From: CAWGXG01 sp963826505
Lineage (GTDB): Bacteria > Chloroflexota > Anaerolineae > Aggregatilineales > Aggregatilineaceae
Direction of reading: 5' to 3'
DNA: 64,000 bases
NCBI GenBank assembly: GCA_963826505.1
Contig: CAWGXG010000008.1
Span: 682,001 to 746,000 of the forward strand
The notes under the pieces were generated by a model. That model saw nothing but the letters and a program-made list of their open reading frames with translations, was not told the origin of the DNA and ran no database searches. Position 1 is the first letter of the stretch. Each line of letters opens with the position of its first letter. Positions 55,761 through 64,000 of the stretch are shown piece by piece. Position numbers and translations under genes: made by a program.

Positions 55761-56873
55761 CTACCGCGATGTTCGCGCGGCCTTGAAGTCGTCCCAAGCA
55801 TGTTCTACGTATCCGGCGATCTGGCGGTTGAAGACCGCCGTATCGAACTGCATAGCGTGGGTGCGCGCAACGGCCGGATCAAACAAGTGGTCGTCGAATG
55901 TTTCCAACGTCTTGACCAGCGCATCAACGGTCGGCGTGTCAAAGAACAAGCCCGTTTTGCCAGGGATCACCGTGTCGAGCGCGCCACCGCCCCGGTAGGC
56001 GATCACCGGACGTCCGGCAGCCTGGGCCTGCACCGGTGTGATCCCGAAATCCTCAAGCCCGGGGAAGATGAAGGCGCGACAGCGCGCGAACAGATCAGGC
56101 AGGTCGTCGTCGGGCACAAAACCCAGAAATTGCACGGTTGGCCCCGCTATCGCTTCCAGGCGCTCACGATCGCGCCCTTTCCCCCCGATTACGAGTGGCA
56201 GTCCCAGGCGCGTGCACGCCTGTACTGCCAGATCGATCCGTTTGTAGGGGACCAGCCGCGAGATGATCAGAAAGTAGTCGTCCCGTGCCTGAGATGGCGC
56301 GAAACGATCCGCTACGGCTACTGGGGGGAAAATGATCTGGGATTCCCGCTGGTAGTACTGTCGGATACGCGCCTGGATCTCCGTGCTGATGGCGATCAGG
56401 TGATGGGCGCGCTGCGCGGCGGCATAATCCCAGCGCCGGTACATGCGCGCGACCAACCGGGCCGACAGGCGCACACTCGCGCCGAATTTCTCGCGATCCA
56501 GATACATATCCAGGTCCCAAATATAGCGTGTCGGAGCCAGACAATAGCACACGTGCAGCGTCTCATCACCGGGGCGGATGCCATGACAAAAGCCGCTTTT
56601 GTTGCTCAACACGATGTCGTAATCGGGCAGACCCAGCCTGGACCAGGCCAGTGGATAGAGCGGCAGGTAGCGTTGGTGATGGGCATGGATGCCGGGCAGA
56701 TGGTCCATCCAGGTGGTGCGGATGTCCCAGGTTCGGTAGCGCGCGGGCATCATGTCGGGCGCGTACATGCTGGTATAGATCGGTGCATCCGGATGAAGCG
56801 CGACGAGATGATTGAGCACATCTTCTGCGCCGCCGATCTGGTTGAGCCAATCATGAACCAGGGCAAGGGTCAT
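55761..56873 (-). CDS. Family 4 glycosyltransferase (WbaZ-like)
   Basis: ATG 56873 (MTLALVHDWLNQIGGAED) overlaps the rnhB stop as ATGA; 370 residues. Two Rossmann lobes: N-terminal LVHDWLNQIGGAEDVLNH and SNKSGFCHGI, C-terminal YFLIISRLVPYKRIDLAVQA, GGKGRDRERLEAIAGPTVQFLGF and AFIFPGLEDFGITPVQAQAAGRPVIAY (the EDFGI-P-QA nucleotide-sugar site). Mannosyl- or glucosyltransferases of this class build exopolysaccharide or O-antigen. It ends a tight minus-strand glycosylation group. Confidence 0.92.
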   Translation of the reverse strand: MTLALVHDWLNQIGGAEDVLNHLVALHPDAPIYTSMYAPDMMPARYRTWDIRTTWMDHLPGIHAHHQRYLPLYPLAWSRLGLPDYDIVLSNKSGFCHGIRPGDETLHVCYCLAPTRYIWDLDMYLDREKFGASVRLSARLVARMYRRWDYAAAQRAHHLIAISTEIQARIRQYYQRESQIIFPPVAVADRFAPSQARDDYFLIISRLVPYKRIDLAVQACTRLGLPLVIGGKGRDRERLEAIAGPTVQFLGFVPDDDLPDLFARCRAFIFPGLEDFGITPVQAQAAGRPVIAYRGGGALDTVIPGKTGLFFDTPTVDALVKTLETFDDHLFDPAVARTHAMQFDTAVFNRQIAGYVEHAWDDFKAARTSR

Positions 56874-57523
56874 GACGTGCCATCCTTGTCGCGGGTGCTG
56901 CCTAACGTCTGGACTGGCGCAAATGTCAGGCGGTGCGCGCTGCACGGGCCGAAATTGCGCAGCGCCTGCTGGTGAAGCGGCGTGCCGTAGCCCTTGTGCA
57001 CGCGGAAACCGTACTGGGGGAACACGCTATCGAGATCGGTCATGAATGCGTCGCGGGTCACTTTGGCGATGATACTGGCAGCGGCAATGCTCAGCGCGCG
57101 TTGATCGCCTTTGATGAGCGAGACGGACGGTAGTGGGATGGCGGGCAGATCTACGGCGTCGATCAGCAACACGTCGCACGGCACGGAGAGCGCTGCCAGC
57201 GCGCGCTGCATGGCGAGCCGCGTCGCGGGCACAATGCCGAGATCATCAATCTCGGTGTGCGTCGCGTAACCGACGCCGGTGCTGAGCGCGGTATTGGCGA
57301 TAAGGGGGAGGAACTTCTCGCGCTCGGACGGCGTGAGCTGCTTGGAATCGTTGACACCAGCGAGCGTGTTAAGCAGATCAAAGCGATCCAGCGGAAAGAT
57401 CACTGCGCCAGCGACGACAGGACCTGCCCAAGCGCCGCGCCCGGCTTCGTCCAGCCCTGCGACATGCTGAAAACCGCGTGCGCGCAGGCTGAATTCGTGG
57501 CTAAGATCGACGTGATAGGCCAT
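56870..57523 (-). CDS. rnhB: Ribonuclease HII
   Basis: Removes ribonucleotides and RNA primers from DNA. ATG 57523 (MAYHVDLSHEFSL) gives 217 residues. Catalytic motifs are VAGLDEAGRGAWAGPVVAGA (Asp and Glu), VNDSKQLTPSEREKFLPLI, VLLIDAVDLP (third Asp), SIAAASIIAKVTRDAFM (fourth Asp) and YGFRVHKGYGTPLHQQAL. The start lies 23 bases inside the upstream glycosyltransferase and the stop overlaps the next ATG, so the gene is embedded in a glycan operon, an incidental housekeeping passenger. Confidence 0.96.
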   Translation of the reverse strand: MAYHVDLSHEFSLRARGFQHVAGLDEAGRGAWAGPVVAGAVIFPLDRFDLLNTLAGVNDSKQLTPSEREKFLPLIANTALSTGVGYATHTEIDDLGIVPATRLAMQRALAALSVPCDVLLIDAVDLPAIPLPSVSLIKGDQRALSIAAASIIAKVTRDAFMTDLDSVFPQYGFRVHKGYGTPLHQQALRNFGPCSAHRLTFAPVQTLGSTRDKDGTS

Positions 57524-58292
57524 GGGCAGAGGGCGAATACATGCCGCGCAATCCGTTTCGGCGAATCTTGAACACCTCCACGAACATATCGATCGAGTCT
57601 CGGAGCGGGTGGATACGCGTGTTGCTCTTGTAGGTCCAATGGATCGGCACTTCAACAATCCGGTAACCGAAACGGCGCGCCGCGTAAAGTACTTCCACGT
57701 CGAAGCTCCAACCGTTCATGGTTTGCAGCGGGAAAAGCTGCTCCGCCACCTCGTCACGGAACATCTTGAATCCGCATTGAGTGTCTTGCAGACCCGGCAC
57801 GGCAAACAACCGCACGATCGTATTGAAGACGCGCCCCATCAAATGCCGGTAGGGCGGTTCGTCGTAGCGAACGGCACCGGCGATTTCGCGTGACGCGATG
57901 GCAATATCATAACCGTCGAGCTGGGGCGGCAGGAAGCGCTCGACCTCGTCAATGGGCATCGAGAGATCGGCATCGCAAATGAAGCGGTAACGCCCTTGCG
58001 CGGCCAGCATTCCCGTACGGACGGCGGCACCTTTGCCTTGTTCTCCCTCAAACAAACCGCGCACAAAGGGAAATTGCTCTGCGAATTCCTGCGCAATCGC
58101 CCCTGTGCGATCGCCGCTGTTGTTATCGACGATGACGACCTCCACCTGATACGCCTGTTTTTCGGCCCAGGTCGTGATGCTGCGGAGACTCTCTGGCAGG
58201 CGGACTTCTTCATTGTAAGCGGGGATCACAATGGAGAGAAACGGGCTGCTGCTGTTTGATGCGACTGCTTGGTTTTCCAATGCTGCGATCAC
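57501..58292 (-). CDS. Family 2 glycosyltransferase, dolichyl-phosphate glucosyltransferase type
   Basis: 263 residues, GTG start 58292, four bases before the next gene's stop. GT-A motifs are LSIVIPAYNEEVRLPESLRS, VIVDNNSGDRTGAIA, GKGAAVRTGMLAAQGRYRFI, the metal site CDADLSMPIDEVERF and VPGLQDTQCGFKMFRDEVA, then WSFDVEVLYAARRFGYRIVE and PIHWTYKSNTRIHPLRDS. This pattern matches Alg5-like transferases that load glucose on a polyprenyl phosphate. No C-terminal helices. Confidence 0.92.
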   Translation of the reverse strand: MIAALENQAVASNSSSPFLSIVIPAYNEEVRLPESLRSITTWAEKQAYQVEVVIVDNNSGDRTGAIAQEFAEQFPFVRGLFEGEQGKGAAVRTGMLAAQGRYRFICDADLSMPIDEVERFLPPQLDGYDIAIASREIAGAVRYDEPPYRHLMGRVFNTIVRLFAVPGLQDTQCGFKMFRDEVAEQLFPLQTMNGWSFDVEVLYAARRFGYRIVEVPIHWTYKSNTRIHPLRDSIDMFVEVFKIRRNGLRGMYSPSAHGLSRRS

Positions 58293-59281
58293 TTTCCGTG
58301 CTTTGACGCGTGTATGTCAGGCACCGGCGTAAGAATCGATTCCAGATATTCCAAAGATACACGGCGTGCCCGCTGGATTCCCCGGCGCTTGCGCAGCATC
58401 TTTGGAATGCCCCACAGGCTGGCCAGCATGCCGCGCAGCCGGGCACGGGCGGCGGCACCCCGCCATGCCCGCAATGCTTCCCAGGCCAAAGCCGCCTGGG
58501 CACGCGCAATGGCAAAGCCGTGTTTGCGCCACAGGTCGAGCGGGTAGTCTTTGATGAGAATCCAGATCATATTGCGGCCGTCATAGTAGCTGGCGGTGAC
58601 GCCGCCCCCCGTGGCTGCAAGATGATGGTACACCACCGCCTGCGGCGTATACACGCAGCGGAAACCCGCGAGCTGCGCGCGCCAGGCCAGATCCATATCT
58701 TCGCAAGAGAAGAAGAAATCATCGTCGAGCAGGCCGATCTGATCCAGCAGTTCGCGACGGTAGGCTGAGGATCCCCCGCAGGCGCTGAAGACATAGTCTT
58801 CCTGGTCATATTGGCCTTCGTCGCGTTCCCACACGCCGCGATTGATTAGCCGCCCATCGACCCGGTACAGATCCCCGGCGGTATGGAATCGATCGCGTTC
58901 ATTGAACAGCAGCATCTTGGAGGCGATCAGCCCTGCTTCTGGATGCCGTCCGAAAGCCTCGACGACAGCCACCGCCCAGCCGGGATCGACCTGCGTATCA
59001 TTGTTAAGCAGCGCCAAAAATTCCCCGTGGGCGGTCTGCATTCCGGCGTTGCAGGCTCCGGTAAATCCGCGATTCTCGGACAGCGGAATCACGGTGACTT
59101 CCGGATAGCGATCGGCCAACAGGGAGCGTGAGTCGTCTGTAGATGCGTTGTCTACGACGATGATCTCAAGGTGAGGATAGGTCTGGTCCCGCAGGGCGTC
59201 AAGGCAGACTGGAAGGTGATGGGCACCGTTCCAGTTCGGAATGATCACAGAGAGATGCGGCTGAAGCGCGTTGCCAGACAT
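58289..59281 (-). CDS. Family 2 glycosyltransferase, rhamnosyltransferase-like
   Basis: 330 residues. N-terminal HLSVIIPNWNGAHHLPVCLD, IIVVDNASTDDSRSLLADRY, SENRGFTGACNAGMQTAHGE, LALLNNDTQVDPGWAVA (NDDT-type metal motif) and FSACGGSSAYRRELLDQIG, DDDFFFSCEDMDLAWRAQLAG, then a YHHLAATGG segment. These belong to the WcaA/RfbF-type rhamnosyltransferase set. It follows rfbD by seven bases, so it may use dTDP-rhamnose, an inference from context. Confidence 0.92.
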   Translation of the reverse strand: MSGNALQPHLSVIIPNWNGAHHLPVCLDALRDQTYPHLEIIVVDNASTDDSRSLLADRYPEVTVIPLSENRGFTGACNAGMQTAHGEFLALLNNDTQVDPGWAVAVVEAFGRHPEAGLIASKMLLFNERDRFHTAGDLYRVDGRLINRGVWERDEGQYDQEDYVFSACGGSSAYRRELLDQIGLLDDDFFFSCEDMDLAWRAQLAGFRCVYTPQAVVYHHLAATGGGVTASYYDGRNMIWILIKDYPLDLWRKHGFAIARAQAALAWEALRAWRGAAARARLRGMLASLWGIPKMLRKRRGIQRARRVSLEYLESILTPVPDIHASKHGK

Positions 59282-59288
59282 CGTCGGG

Positions 59289-60143
59289 TTATTTCTCCGC
59301 CAGACCCTCGCGCGTTATGAACGCCTGCAATGCGTCCTGCCACGGACGAAGCGTGACGCCCAATTGTGCGGCTGCGAAATTGCGTAGCGGGGCAAACTCG
59401 GGCGGACGCGACGGACGCTGGTACTCGGCGAGCGCGATTGGCTCTATGGGCACGCTAGTGTGTCCGGTCAAGTCGAGCACTTCCCGTGCGAACGCGTAAC
59501 GTGACGCAAAGCCTTCGTTGACCAGATGATAAATGCCGTACCGTCCCAACTCAATCAGCCCAGTGACGGCAATGGAAAGGTCGTTAGCGTAGGTAGGCGA
59601 GCCGATTTCGTTGGTGACGACGCGTAAAGGTTTTCCCTCGCGGGCGCGTCCCAATATGGAATGGACGAAGTTGCTGCCGCCGTGAGCGAAGAGCCACGCG
59701 GTACGGACGATGTAGTATTTTTGTACCATGTCGCGCACGATCTGTTCGCCCATCCATTTGCTGTACCCATAGGGGTTGATCGGATTGGGCCGGTCGTATT
59801 CCAGATAAGCACGATTTGACTGTCCGTCGAACACCTCATTAGTGCTTATATACAACAGGGCAATGTTATCGGCACTGCAAGCCAGCGCTAACGCCTGGGT
59901 GCCCAATCCATTGACGCGCATGGCTTCGTCGGGATTGTTCGCGCAGCGATCGACGGCAGTCAAAGCCGCACAATGGATCACCAGTTCGAGTTGAGTCTTG
60001 TGGACGAACTGACTCACTTGGTCAAAATCGACAATATCCAGTGAGTCAACGTCGGTACCAACGACGCTATGTCCTTGTACACGTAAATCAGTGATCAACA
60101 AACTGCCCAAGCGCCCGCGAGCGCCGGTGACGAGGATGCGCAT
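59289..60143 (-). CDS. rfbD: dTDP-4-dehydrorhamnose reductase-like protein
   Basis: 284 residues from ATG 60143. Extended SDR features are MRILVTGARGRLGSLLITDL (GxxGxxG), VIHCAALTAVDRCANNPDEA, YISTNEVFDG, NPYGYSKWMGEQIV (YxxxK) and VRTAWLFAHGGSNFVHSIL, which fit RmlD, the last step of dTDP-L-rhamnose synthesis. The rmlA, rmlB and rmlC genes are not in the window. First gene of the minus-strand glycan group. Confidence 0.9.
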   Translation of the reverse strand: MRILVTGARGRLGSLLITDLRVQGHSVVGTDVDSLDIVDFDQVSQFVHKTQLELVIHCAALTAVDRCANNPDEAMRVNGLGTQALALACSADNIALLYISTNEVFDGQSNRAYLEYDRPNPINPYGYSKWMGEQIVRDMVQKYYIVRTAWLFAHGGSNFVHSILGRAREGKPLRVVTNEIGSPTYANDLSIAVTGLIELGRYGIYHLVNEGFASRYAFAREVLDLTGHTSVPIEPIALAEYQRPSRPPEFAPLRNFAAAQLGVTLRPWQDALQAFITREGLAEK

Positions 60144-60553
60144 GTGATTACAATTCTCTACGAATGCTACGGATCGCAATATAGGTGAAACTAAAGTATG
60201 AAATCGGACTGAATTTCCCCTCTGGCGATAATGGTGTGCGATTATACTGGAAAGACAGTGCAACGTAAACTACGGGAACCTGACTGTCATCTGATGGCGT
60301 TGCCTTAGTGCCCGCGGGGCAGGCAGATTTGTGAAAAGTGTAAAGAATAGAGAAATCATTCGATGTTTTGGTGATATGTTCATTTTTAATTAATAAATAC
60401 GTGGGTATCTTGACACAAAATACACGAATCATTACAATTATGTCATTGATTGCCAAAGAATTTAGCGCGTGGCCGCAGTGATTAATCCCCAAATCCGAGT
60501 CAGCGGCTGACTTTCTTAATGCCTGTCGCCATCGACATCAAAGGTCTATCATC
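60144..60553. other. AT-rich divergent intergenic region
   Basis: A 410-base gap between rfbD (minus) and the DUF177 gene (plus). It is markedly AT-rich at 60330-60450 compared with its surroundings and contains the promoter below. I see no ORF or RNA gene in it; a 114-codon minus frame at 60148-60492 has no support. Confidence 0.6.
60410..60438 (+). promoter_or_regulatory. Sigma-70-type promoter of the DUF177-sigA group
   Basis: TTGACA (60410-60415), a 17-base spacer and TACAAT (60433-60438): perfect -35, one mismatch in the -10, ideal spacing. It lies 115 bases upstream of the DUF177 start in an AT-rich stretch. This is the strongest promoter match I found in the window. Confidence 0.75.
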
Positions 60554-61105
60554 GTGGTCGATTCCCGTCATGTCAGTTTCGTAAATCCGCGTGTGCTAAA
60601 GATCAATGTGGGCTTTCTGCTCGCCGAAAGCGTTGGCTATCAGCGCGTGATTGAGCTGGACCTGCCGCGCGTGCGGCTGGATCATGACACTGAGTTTGAT
60701 CTTGAGTATCTGCATGGGAACGTGCGCCTGAGCCGTAATTCTCGCGGCATTTTGGTCCAAGGCACGCTTGAGGCCGGTATCCTCACAGAATGTTCGCGTT
60801 GCTTGGATGAGCTTTGCTACCCCGAACACATTGAATTGGAAGAACTGTTCGTGTACCCGCCTTCACCCGACAGCGCGTACGCGGTGGAGGAAACCGGAAT
60901 ACTTGATCTCACCCCGCTGCTGCGGGAAGAAGCTATCTTGAGCGTTCCCATGGGCGTAGTGTGCCGCCCAGACTGCGCTGGGTTATGCCCAAGATGTGGA
61001 AAAAACTTGAACGAGGGGCCATGCGATTGCGAGATGGACGATTTTGATCCTCGTTTCGCGGTGCTGCGCGCTCATCTGAAAGACCTGCACGACTCGCACG
61101 GGTAA
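60554..61105 (+). CDS. DUF177/YceD-family metal-binding protein
   Basis: 183 residues from GTG 60554. The signature is TECSRCLDELCYPEHIELEE near 80, ILDLTPLLREEAILSVPMG near 115 and the cysteine block CRPDCAGLCPRCGKNLNEG near 138 with CDCEMDDFDPRFAVL. The family is usually followed by rpmF and is linked to 23S rRNA and ribosome assembly. Here sigA follows instead, 59 bases later, and no L32 gene is seen in the gap. Confidence 0.93.
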   Translation: MVDSRHVSFVNPRVLKINVGFLLAESVGYQRVIELDLPRVRLDHDTEFDLEYLHGNVRLSRNSRGILVQGTLEAGILTECSRCLDELCYPEHIELEELFVYPPSPDSAYAVEETGILDLTPLLREEAILSVPMGVVCRPDCAGLCPRCGKNLNEGPCDCEMDDFDPRFAVLRAHLKDLHDSHG

Positions 61106-61164
61106 GCGATTTCGGTGACGGTCAGCCAGCCATCGGCGGGCCGCTGAGCAAAGGGGGCCGGAAG

Positions 61165-62373
61165 TTGAGCGATTATAGTGATGACACTGAGCGCAACGAC
61201 ACACAAGTCGTCGATCGTGTTGCCCTGGTGGTGTTGCTGGAAAAGGCGGAGAACCAGGGGTTTCTGACCGCAGAAGATATTTTAGAGGTACTGCCTGATA
61301 CCGATGAGTCTATGGATCGGCTTGAAGATGTTTTCTTAGCGCTGCATGCCGCGGGAGTCGAGATTTTTGGAGACAAACCCGACGGTCTTGAACTTGATGG
61401 CCCTGACGATGACCTTGATGATGACGATGACGATAGCAACGACACCTATGATTTGAGTGGTGTTGCTTCTGATGACACGGTGGGGCTGTACCTCAAAGAA
61501 ATGGCGCGTGTGCCTCTGCTCACGACAGAGGAGGAGGTGGATCTCGCCAAACGCCTTGAAGCAGGGAACGCCGCCCGGGCTGAGCTGGCGCGTTTGGGTA
61601 GCAGTCTGGACTTTGAAGCTCGTCATGCGCTTGAAAGTGTGGTTGAGGACGGCAAAGCCGCGCGCGATCACCTCATTAAAGCTAATACCCGGTTAGTGGT
61701 CAGTATTGCCAAAAAATATATGGGCCGCGGGGTGCATTTCCTTGATTTGATCCAGGAAGGCAACCTCGGACTGATGAAGGCTGTTGAAAAATTTGACTAT
61801 ACGCGCGGGTACCGGTTCAGCACTTACGCGACGTGGTGGATCCGACAAACGATCACGCGCGCGATTGCGGACCAGGGCCGGACGATTCGCGTGCCCGTGC
61901 ATATGTCAGATCGCATACGCCGGTTGTACAAAACAGCGCGCCAGCTCGAACAAGAAAATGGGCGGAAGCCCACCCCGGAAGAGATCGCGGCGCGCATGAA
62001 TCTCGAACCCCGCAAAGTGCAGTGGATGTTGAAAGTAAGCTGGCGTCCGATGAGCCTGGAACGCCCGGTCGGTGAGGAAGAAGACAGCGAGCTGGGTAGT
62101 TTCATCGAAGACCTCACAACACCCACACCCACGCAAAGTGCCTATCAGAACCTGCTGCGCGAGAAGGTTGAAGAGGTCCTTGGGACGCTCACCGCCCGCG
62201 AGGCGCGCATCTTGCGCTTGCGGTTTGGTCTTCAAAACGGTCGTAGTTATACGTTGGAAGAGGTGGGTCAGAAGTTTGGGCTAACGCGTGAGCGCATTCG
62301 CCAGATCGAAGGCAAGGCGCTGCGTCGACTGCGACATCCGAGGCGCTCGCGCCAGTTGCGCGACTTCACATAG
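61165..62373 (+). CDS. sigA: Primary RNA polymerase sigma factor (RpoD/SigA)
   Basis: 402 residues, TTG start 61165 behind AAAGGGGG. A short helical region (1-65) and an acidic run (DDDLDDDDDDSNDTYD near 77-95) precede region 1.2 (DDTVGLYLKEMARVPLLT), then region 2 (ANTRLVVSIAKKYMGRGVHF, DLIQEGNLGLMKAVEKFDY, YRFSTYATWWIRQTITRAI), region 3 (IRVPVHMSDRIRRLYKTARQ) and region 4.2 (YTLEEVGQKFGLTRERIRQI). This is a full primary sigma factor. The consensus -35/-10 seen in this window fits its region 2.4 and 4.2. Ends before a hairpin at 62410-62433. Confidence 0.95.
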   Translation: MSDYSDDTERNDTQVVDRVALVVLLEKAENQGFLTAEDILEVLPDTDESMDRLEDVFLALHAAGVEIFGDKPDGLELDGPDDDLDDDDDDSNDTYDLSGVASDDTVGLYLKEMARVPLLTTEEEVDLAKRLEAGNAARAELARLGSSLDFEARHALESVVEDGKAARDHLIKANTRLVVSIAKKYMGRGVHFLDLIQEGNLGLMKAVEKFDYTRGYRFSTYATWWIRQTITRAIADQGRTIRVPVHMSDRIRRLYKTARQLEQENGRKPTPEEIAARMNLEPRKVQWMLKVSWRPMSLERPVGEEEDSELGSFIEDLTTPTPTQSAYQNLLREKVEEVLGTLTAREARILRLRFGLQNGRSYTLEEVGQKFGLTRERIRQIEGKALRRLRHPRRSRQLRDFT

Positions 62374-62409
62374 CTGCCGGGGTCGGGTTGAGCGTATATC
62401 ATGGCTGCC

Positions 62410-62438
62410 GCGCCACTGGGTACCCGGTGGCGCGCTTT
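62410..62438 (+). terminator. Hairpin terminator after sigA
   Basis: GCGCCACTGGG (62410-62420) pairs with CCCGGTGGCGC (62423-62433), 11 base pairs with one G-T wobble, then GCTTT. It is 36 bases past the sigA stop. The T run is short. Confidence 0.55.
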
Positions 62439-62546
62439 AATGATAGGGCGTGTTAGCCGTGTTGACATCCATTTGTATTCTCCGTATACTCCGAACCGTC
62501 TCAATTGGTTGTTTCACCATATGCTGCGCGTGAGGAGGCAGGGTCT

Positions 62547-63252
62547 ATGCAAGGTAGCAGCTTCCGCTTGATTGTGCGTCGTGGTCCCCAGCCCAATCAG
62601 ATTTATGAGCTTGACAAAAGTATCTCAACCCTGGGCCGGGATATTACCAACGATATTGTGATCAACGATCCGGAGGTTAGCCGTCATCACTGCCGTCTGA
62701 CGCAGGGCGGGGGCGGATTTACGATCGAAGACCTGGGATCGACCAACGGCACTTTCATCAATGGGCAGCGTTTGACCGGGGCACGTCCACTTACTCCGGG
62801 AGACATGGTTGGGTTGGGCGAGACGGTCACCTTGGCCTATGAGTTCGGCCGTAAGTGGCATGCCGGCCAGCCCTGCACAGCCTTCAACGATGGTGAGCGG
62901 CGGGCCGACTTCGGCCCCTTATACCCCTTCGGCCCCTGGCGGGTACAACCAGCAGCAGCCAGCAGCTGGTGCAGCACCGGCGCCCGGCGCATATTCCGGC
63001 GCGGGCCAACAGCCTTACGGCGCGGTGCCCCAGCAGCCGATGGCCTATGATTACGATTATCAAGAAGAGCCATACGAAGGTGGGGGTGCTGGTCGGTGGG
63101 TCGTGTTGGGCTGCGGGTGTTTATTGGTGATCTGTATTATCACCTCGGTCATCGGGGGTATTGTGATTGATGCAAAATGTTGGTGGGGCGACATCCCTGT
63201 GATCTCGAGTACCTTTGATCTCGGTGTTCGGGATGGCGCAACCTGCCGCTGA
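62547..63252 (+). CDS. FHA-domain protein with Pro/Gln-rich linker and one transmembrane helix (one frameshift as sequenced)
   Basis: ATG 62547 follows GAGGAGG. Residues 1-100 are an FHA domain (YELDKSISTLGRDITNDIVI, EVSRHHCRLT, LGSTNGTFINGQRL), a phosphothreonine-binding fold. One base must be removed near 62851 to join FG to VSGMPASPAQPS. A Pro/Gln/Ala-rich linker (about 105-170) follows, then YDYDYQEEPYEGGG, a helix WVVLGCGCLLVICIITSVI and a short cysteine-containing end (GDIPVISSTFDLG). FHA proteins often read Ser/Thr kinase signals; none of the window's kinases is intact. Confidence 0.82.
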
Positions 63253-63268
63253 TCCGTAGGGCGATCGT

Positions 63269-64000
63269 TTGAATCGGCTGCTTTCTGTTGACGAAGTGTT
63301 GGCGCGCGTTCTGGGACGAATCGCGGCGTTACCTGCTGAAAACGTGCCAGTGGCTGGCGCGTTGGGACGTGTGCTTTTTGAAGATGTGATTTCTGCGGTT
63401 GATATTCCCCCGTTTGCTAATTCCAGTATGGATGGTTATGCGCTGCGAGGGGCGGATGTTAGCGAAGCCGCCCCTGATAAACCCGTGCGGCTGGTGGTTG
63501 TCGCCGATATTCCCGCCGGGGTGACGCCTTCCCGTGAAATAAAGACGGGTGAGGCCGCCCGCATTATGACGGGCGCTCCGCTGCCTGAGGGCGCGGATGC
63601 TGTTATTCCGGTCGAGGACACTGACGCCCAGTGGGATATTGGTGACAACGAAGTGTTGTCCGACGATGTGACCGTGCGGCGAGCCGTGCAGGCCGGGCGG
63701 AATGTCCGCCCGATCGGTGAGGACATACGCGCGGGCCAGACCATTCTCCAGTCTGGAACAATCGTGCGCCCCCAGGACATTGGAGTTCTGGTTGCGATTG
63801 GTCACGGCACGGTGAAGGTGTATCGCCGTCCTCGTGTGGCGATCCTGTCAACCGGCGACGAACTGGTGGACGTCGATGAACCGCTGACTCCGGGCAAAAT
63901 CCACAACAGCAACAGTTATATGCTGGCCGGATTGGTCGAATCTTATGGCGGTGAGCCTATCCGCCTGCCGGTCACGCCCGACCAAATAGCCGCTGTGCGC
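63269..64000 (+). CDS. moeA: Molybdopterin molybdenumtransferase MoeA (partial at right edge)
   Basis: Open from TTG 63269 to the window end (244 codons, no stop). MoeA ligates molybdate to the adenylated pterin. Motifs are LLSVDEVLARVLGRI, IPPFANSSMDGYALRGADV, ARIMTGAPLPEGADAVIPVE, VRPIGEDIRAGQTILQSG, VRPQDIGVLVAIGHGTVKVY, RPRVAILSTGDELVDVDEPL and GKIHNSNSYMLAGLVESYGG. It supplies cofactor for the molybdenum hydroxylases at 25-34 kb, although moeA is also general. The downstream part is outside the window. Confidence 0.95.
   Translation, partial: MNRLLSVDEVLARVLGRIAALPAENVPVAGALGRVLFEDVISAVDIPPFANSSMDGYALRGADVSEAAPDKPVRLVVVADIPAGVTPSREIKTGEAARIMTGAPLPEGADAVIPVEDTDAQWDIGDNEVLSDDVTVRRAVQAGRNVRPIGEDIRAGQTILQSGTIVRPQDIGVLVAIGHGTVKVYRRPRVAILSTGDELVDVDEPLTPGKIHNSNSYMLAGLVESYGGEPIRLPVTPDQIAAVR

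Noticed and set aside
60148..60492. 114-codon minus-strand frame in the intergenic region
   Set aside because: It contains the reverse of a strong promoter and AT-rich DNA; codon use unlike neighbours and no motif.

Overview
The window looks like a piece of a GC-rich Chloroflexota (Anaerolineae-like) chromosome. This is an inference from gene content: DUF177 next to a primary sigma factor, ruvB-DUF2905-queA, an archaeal-type ApgM, a membrane-anchored YvcK, coenzyme F420 genes, and a Flp-pilin-type leader on a giant surface protein. I see no rRNA, tRNA, CRISPR array, insertion sequence or integrase.

Layout. 1-3191 (minus) is the start of a very large secreted/pilus-like protein that runs off the left edge. 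3571-35929 is a ~32 kb run of genes all on the plus strand. It begins with folD, followed by a purine/hydantoin catabolism island: 8-oxoguanine-deaminase-like enzyme, HyuA, two carbamoyltransferases, carbamate kinase, two PLP lyases and SsnA. Next comes a compact F420 operon: F420:NADP reductase, CofE, FbiB-like nitroreductase, CofD, CofC and an LLM oxidoreductase. Then come a GT-C membrane protein and a molybdenum-hydroxylase block: XdhD-like, XdhC, FAD+FeS subunit, Mo subunit, YqeB and YqeC-MocA. A purine nucleoside phosphorylase on the opposite strand (36794-37652) and a moeA at the right edge fit the same theme. The gene set closely resembles the E. coli ygeW-ygeX-hyuA-yqeA-yqeB-yqeC-mocA-ssnA-ygfM-xdhD region, which is associated with selenium-dependent molybdenum hydroxylases.

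The rest is housekeeping: ruvB/DUF2905/queA, upp, a WecA-like transferase, gap-pgk-tpiA with yvcK and apgM, MoxR/DUF58 plus a spermidine-synthase-like membrane protein, a polysaccharide/glycosyltransferase group with rnhB and rfbD, DUF177, sigA, an FHA protein and moeA.

Quality warning. About 45 single-base indels, mostly apparent extra bases, break reading frames at 6.3-16.5 kb and 35.4-37.1 kb, with isolated ones near 29.77 and 62.85 kb. Motifs and codon structure are preserved across the breaks, so sequencing or assembly error is more likely than gene decay. I annotate these genes as whole loci and give the break positions.
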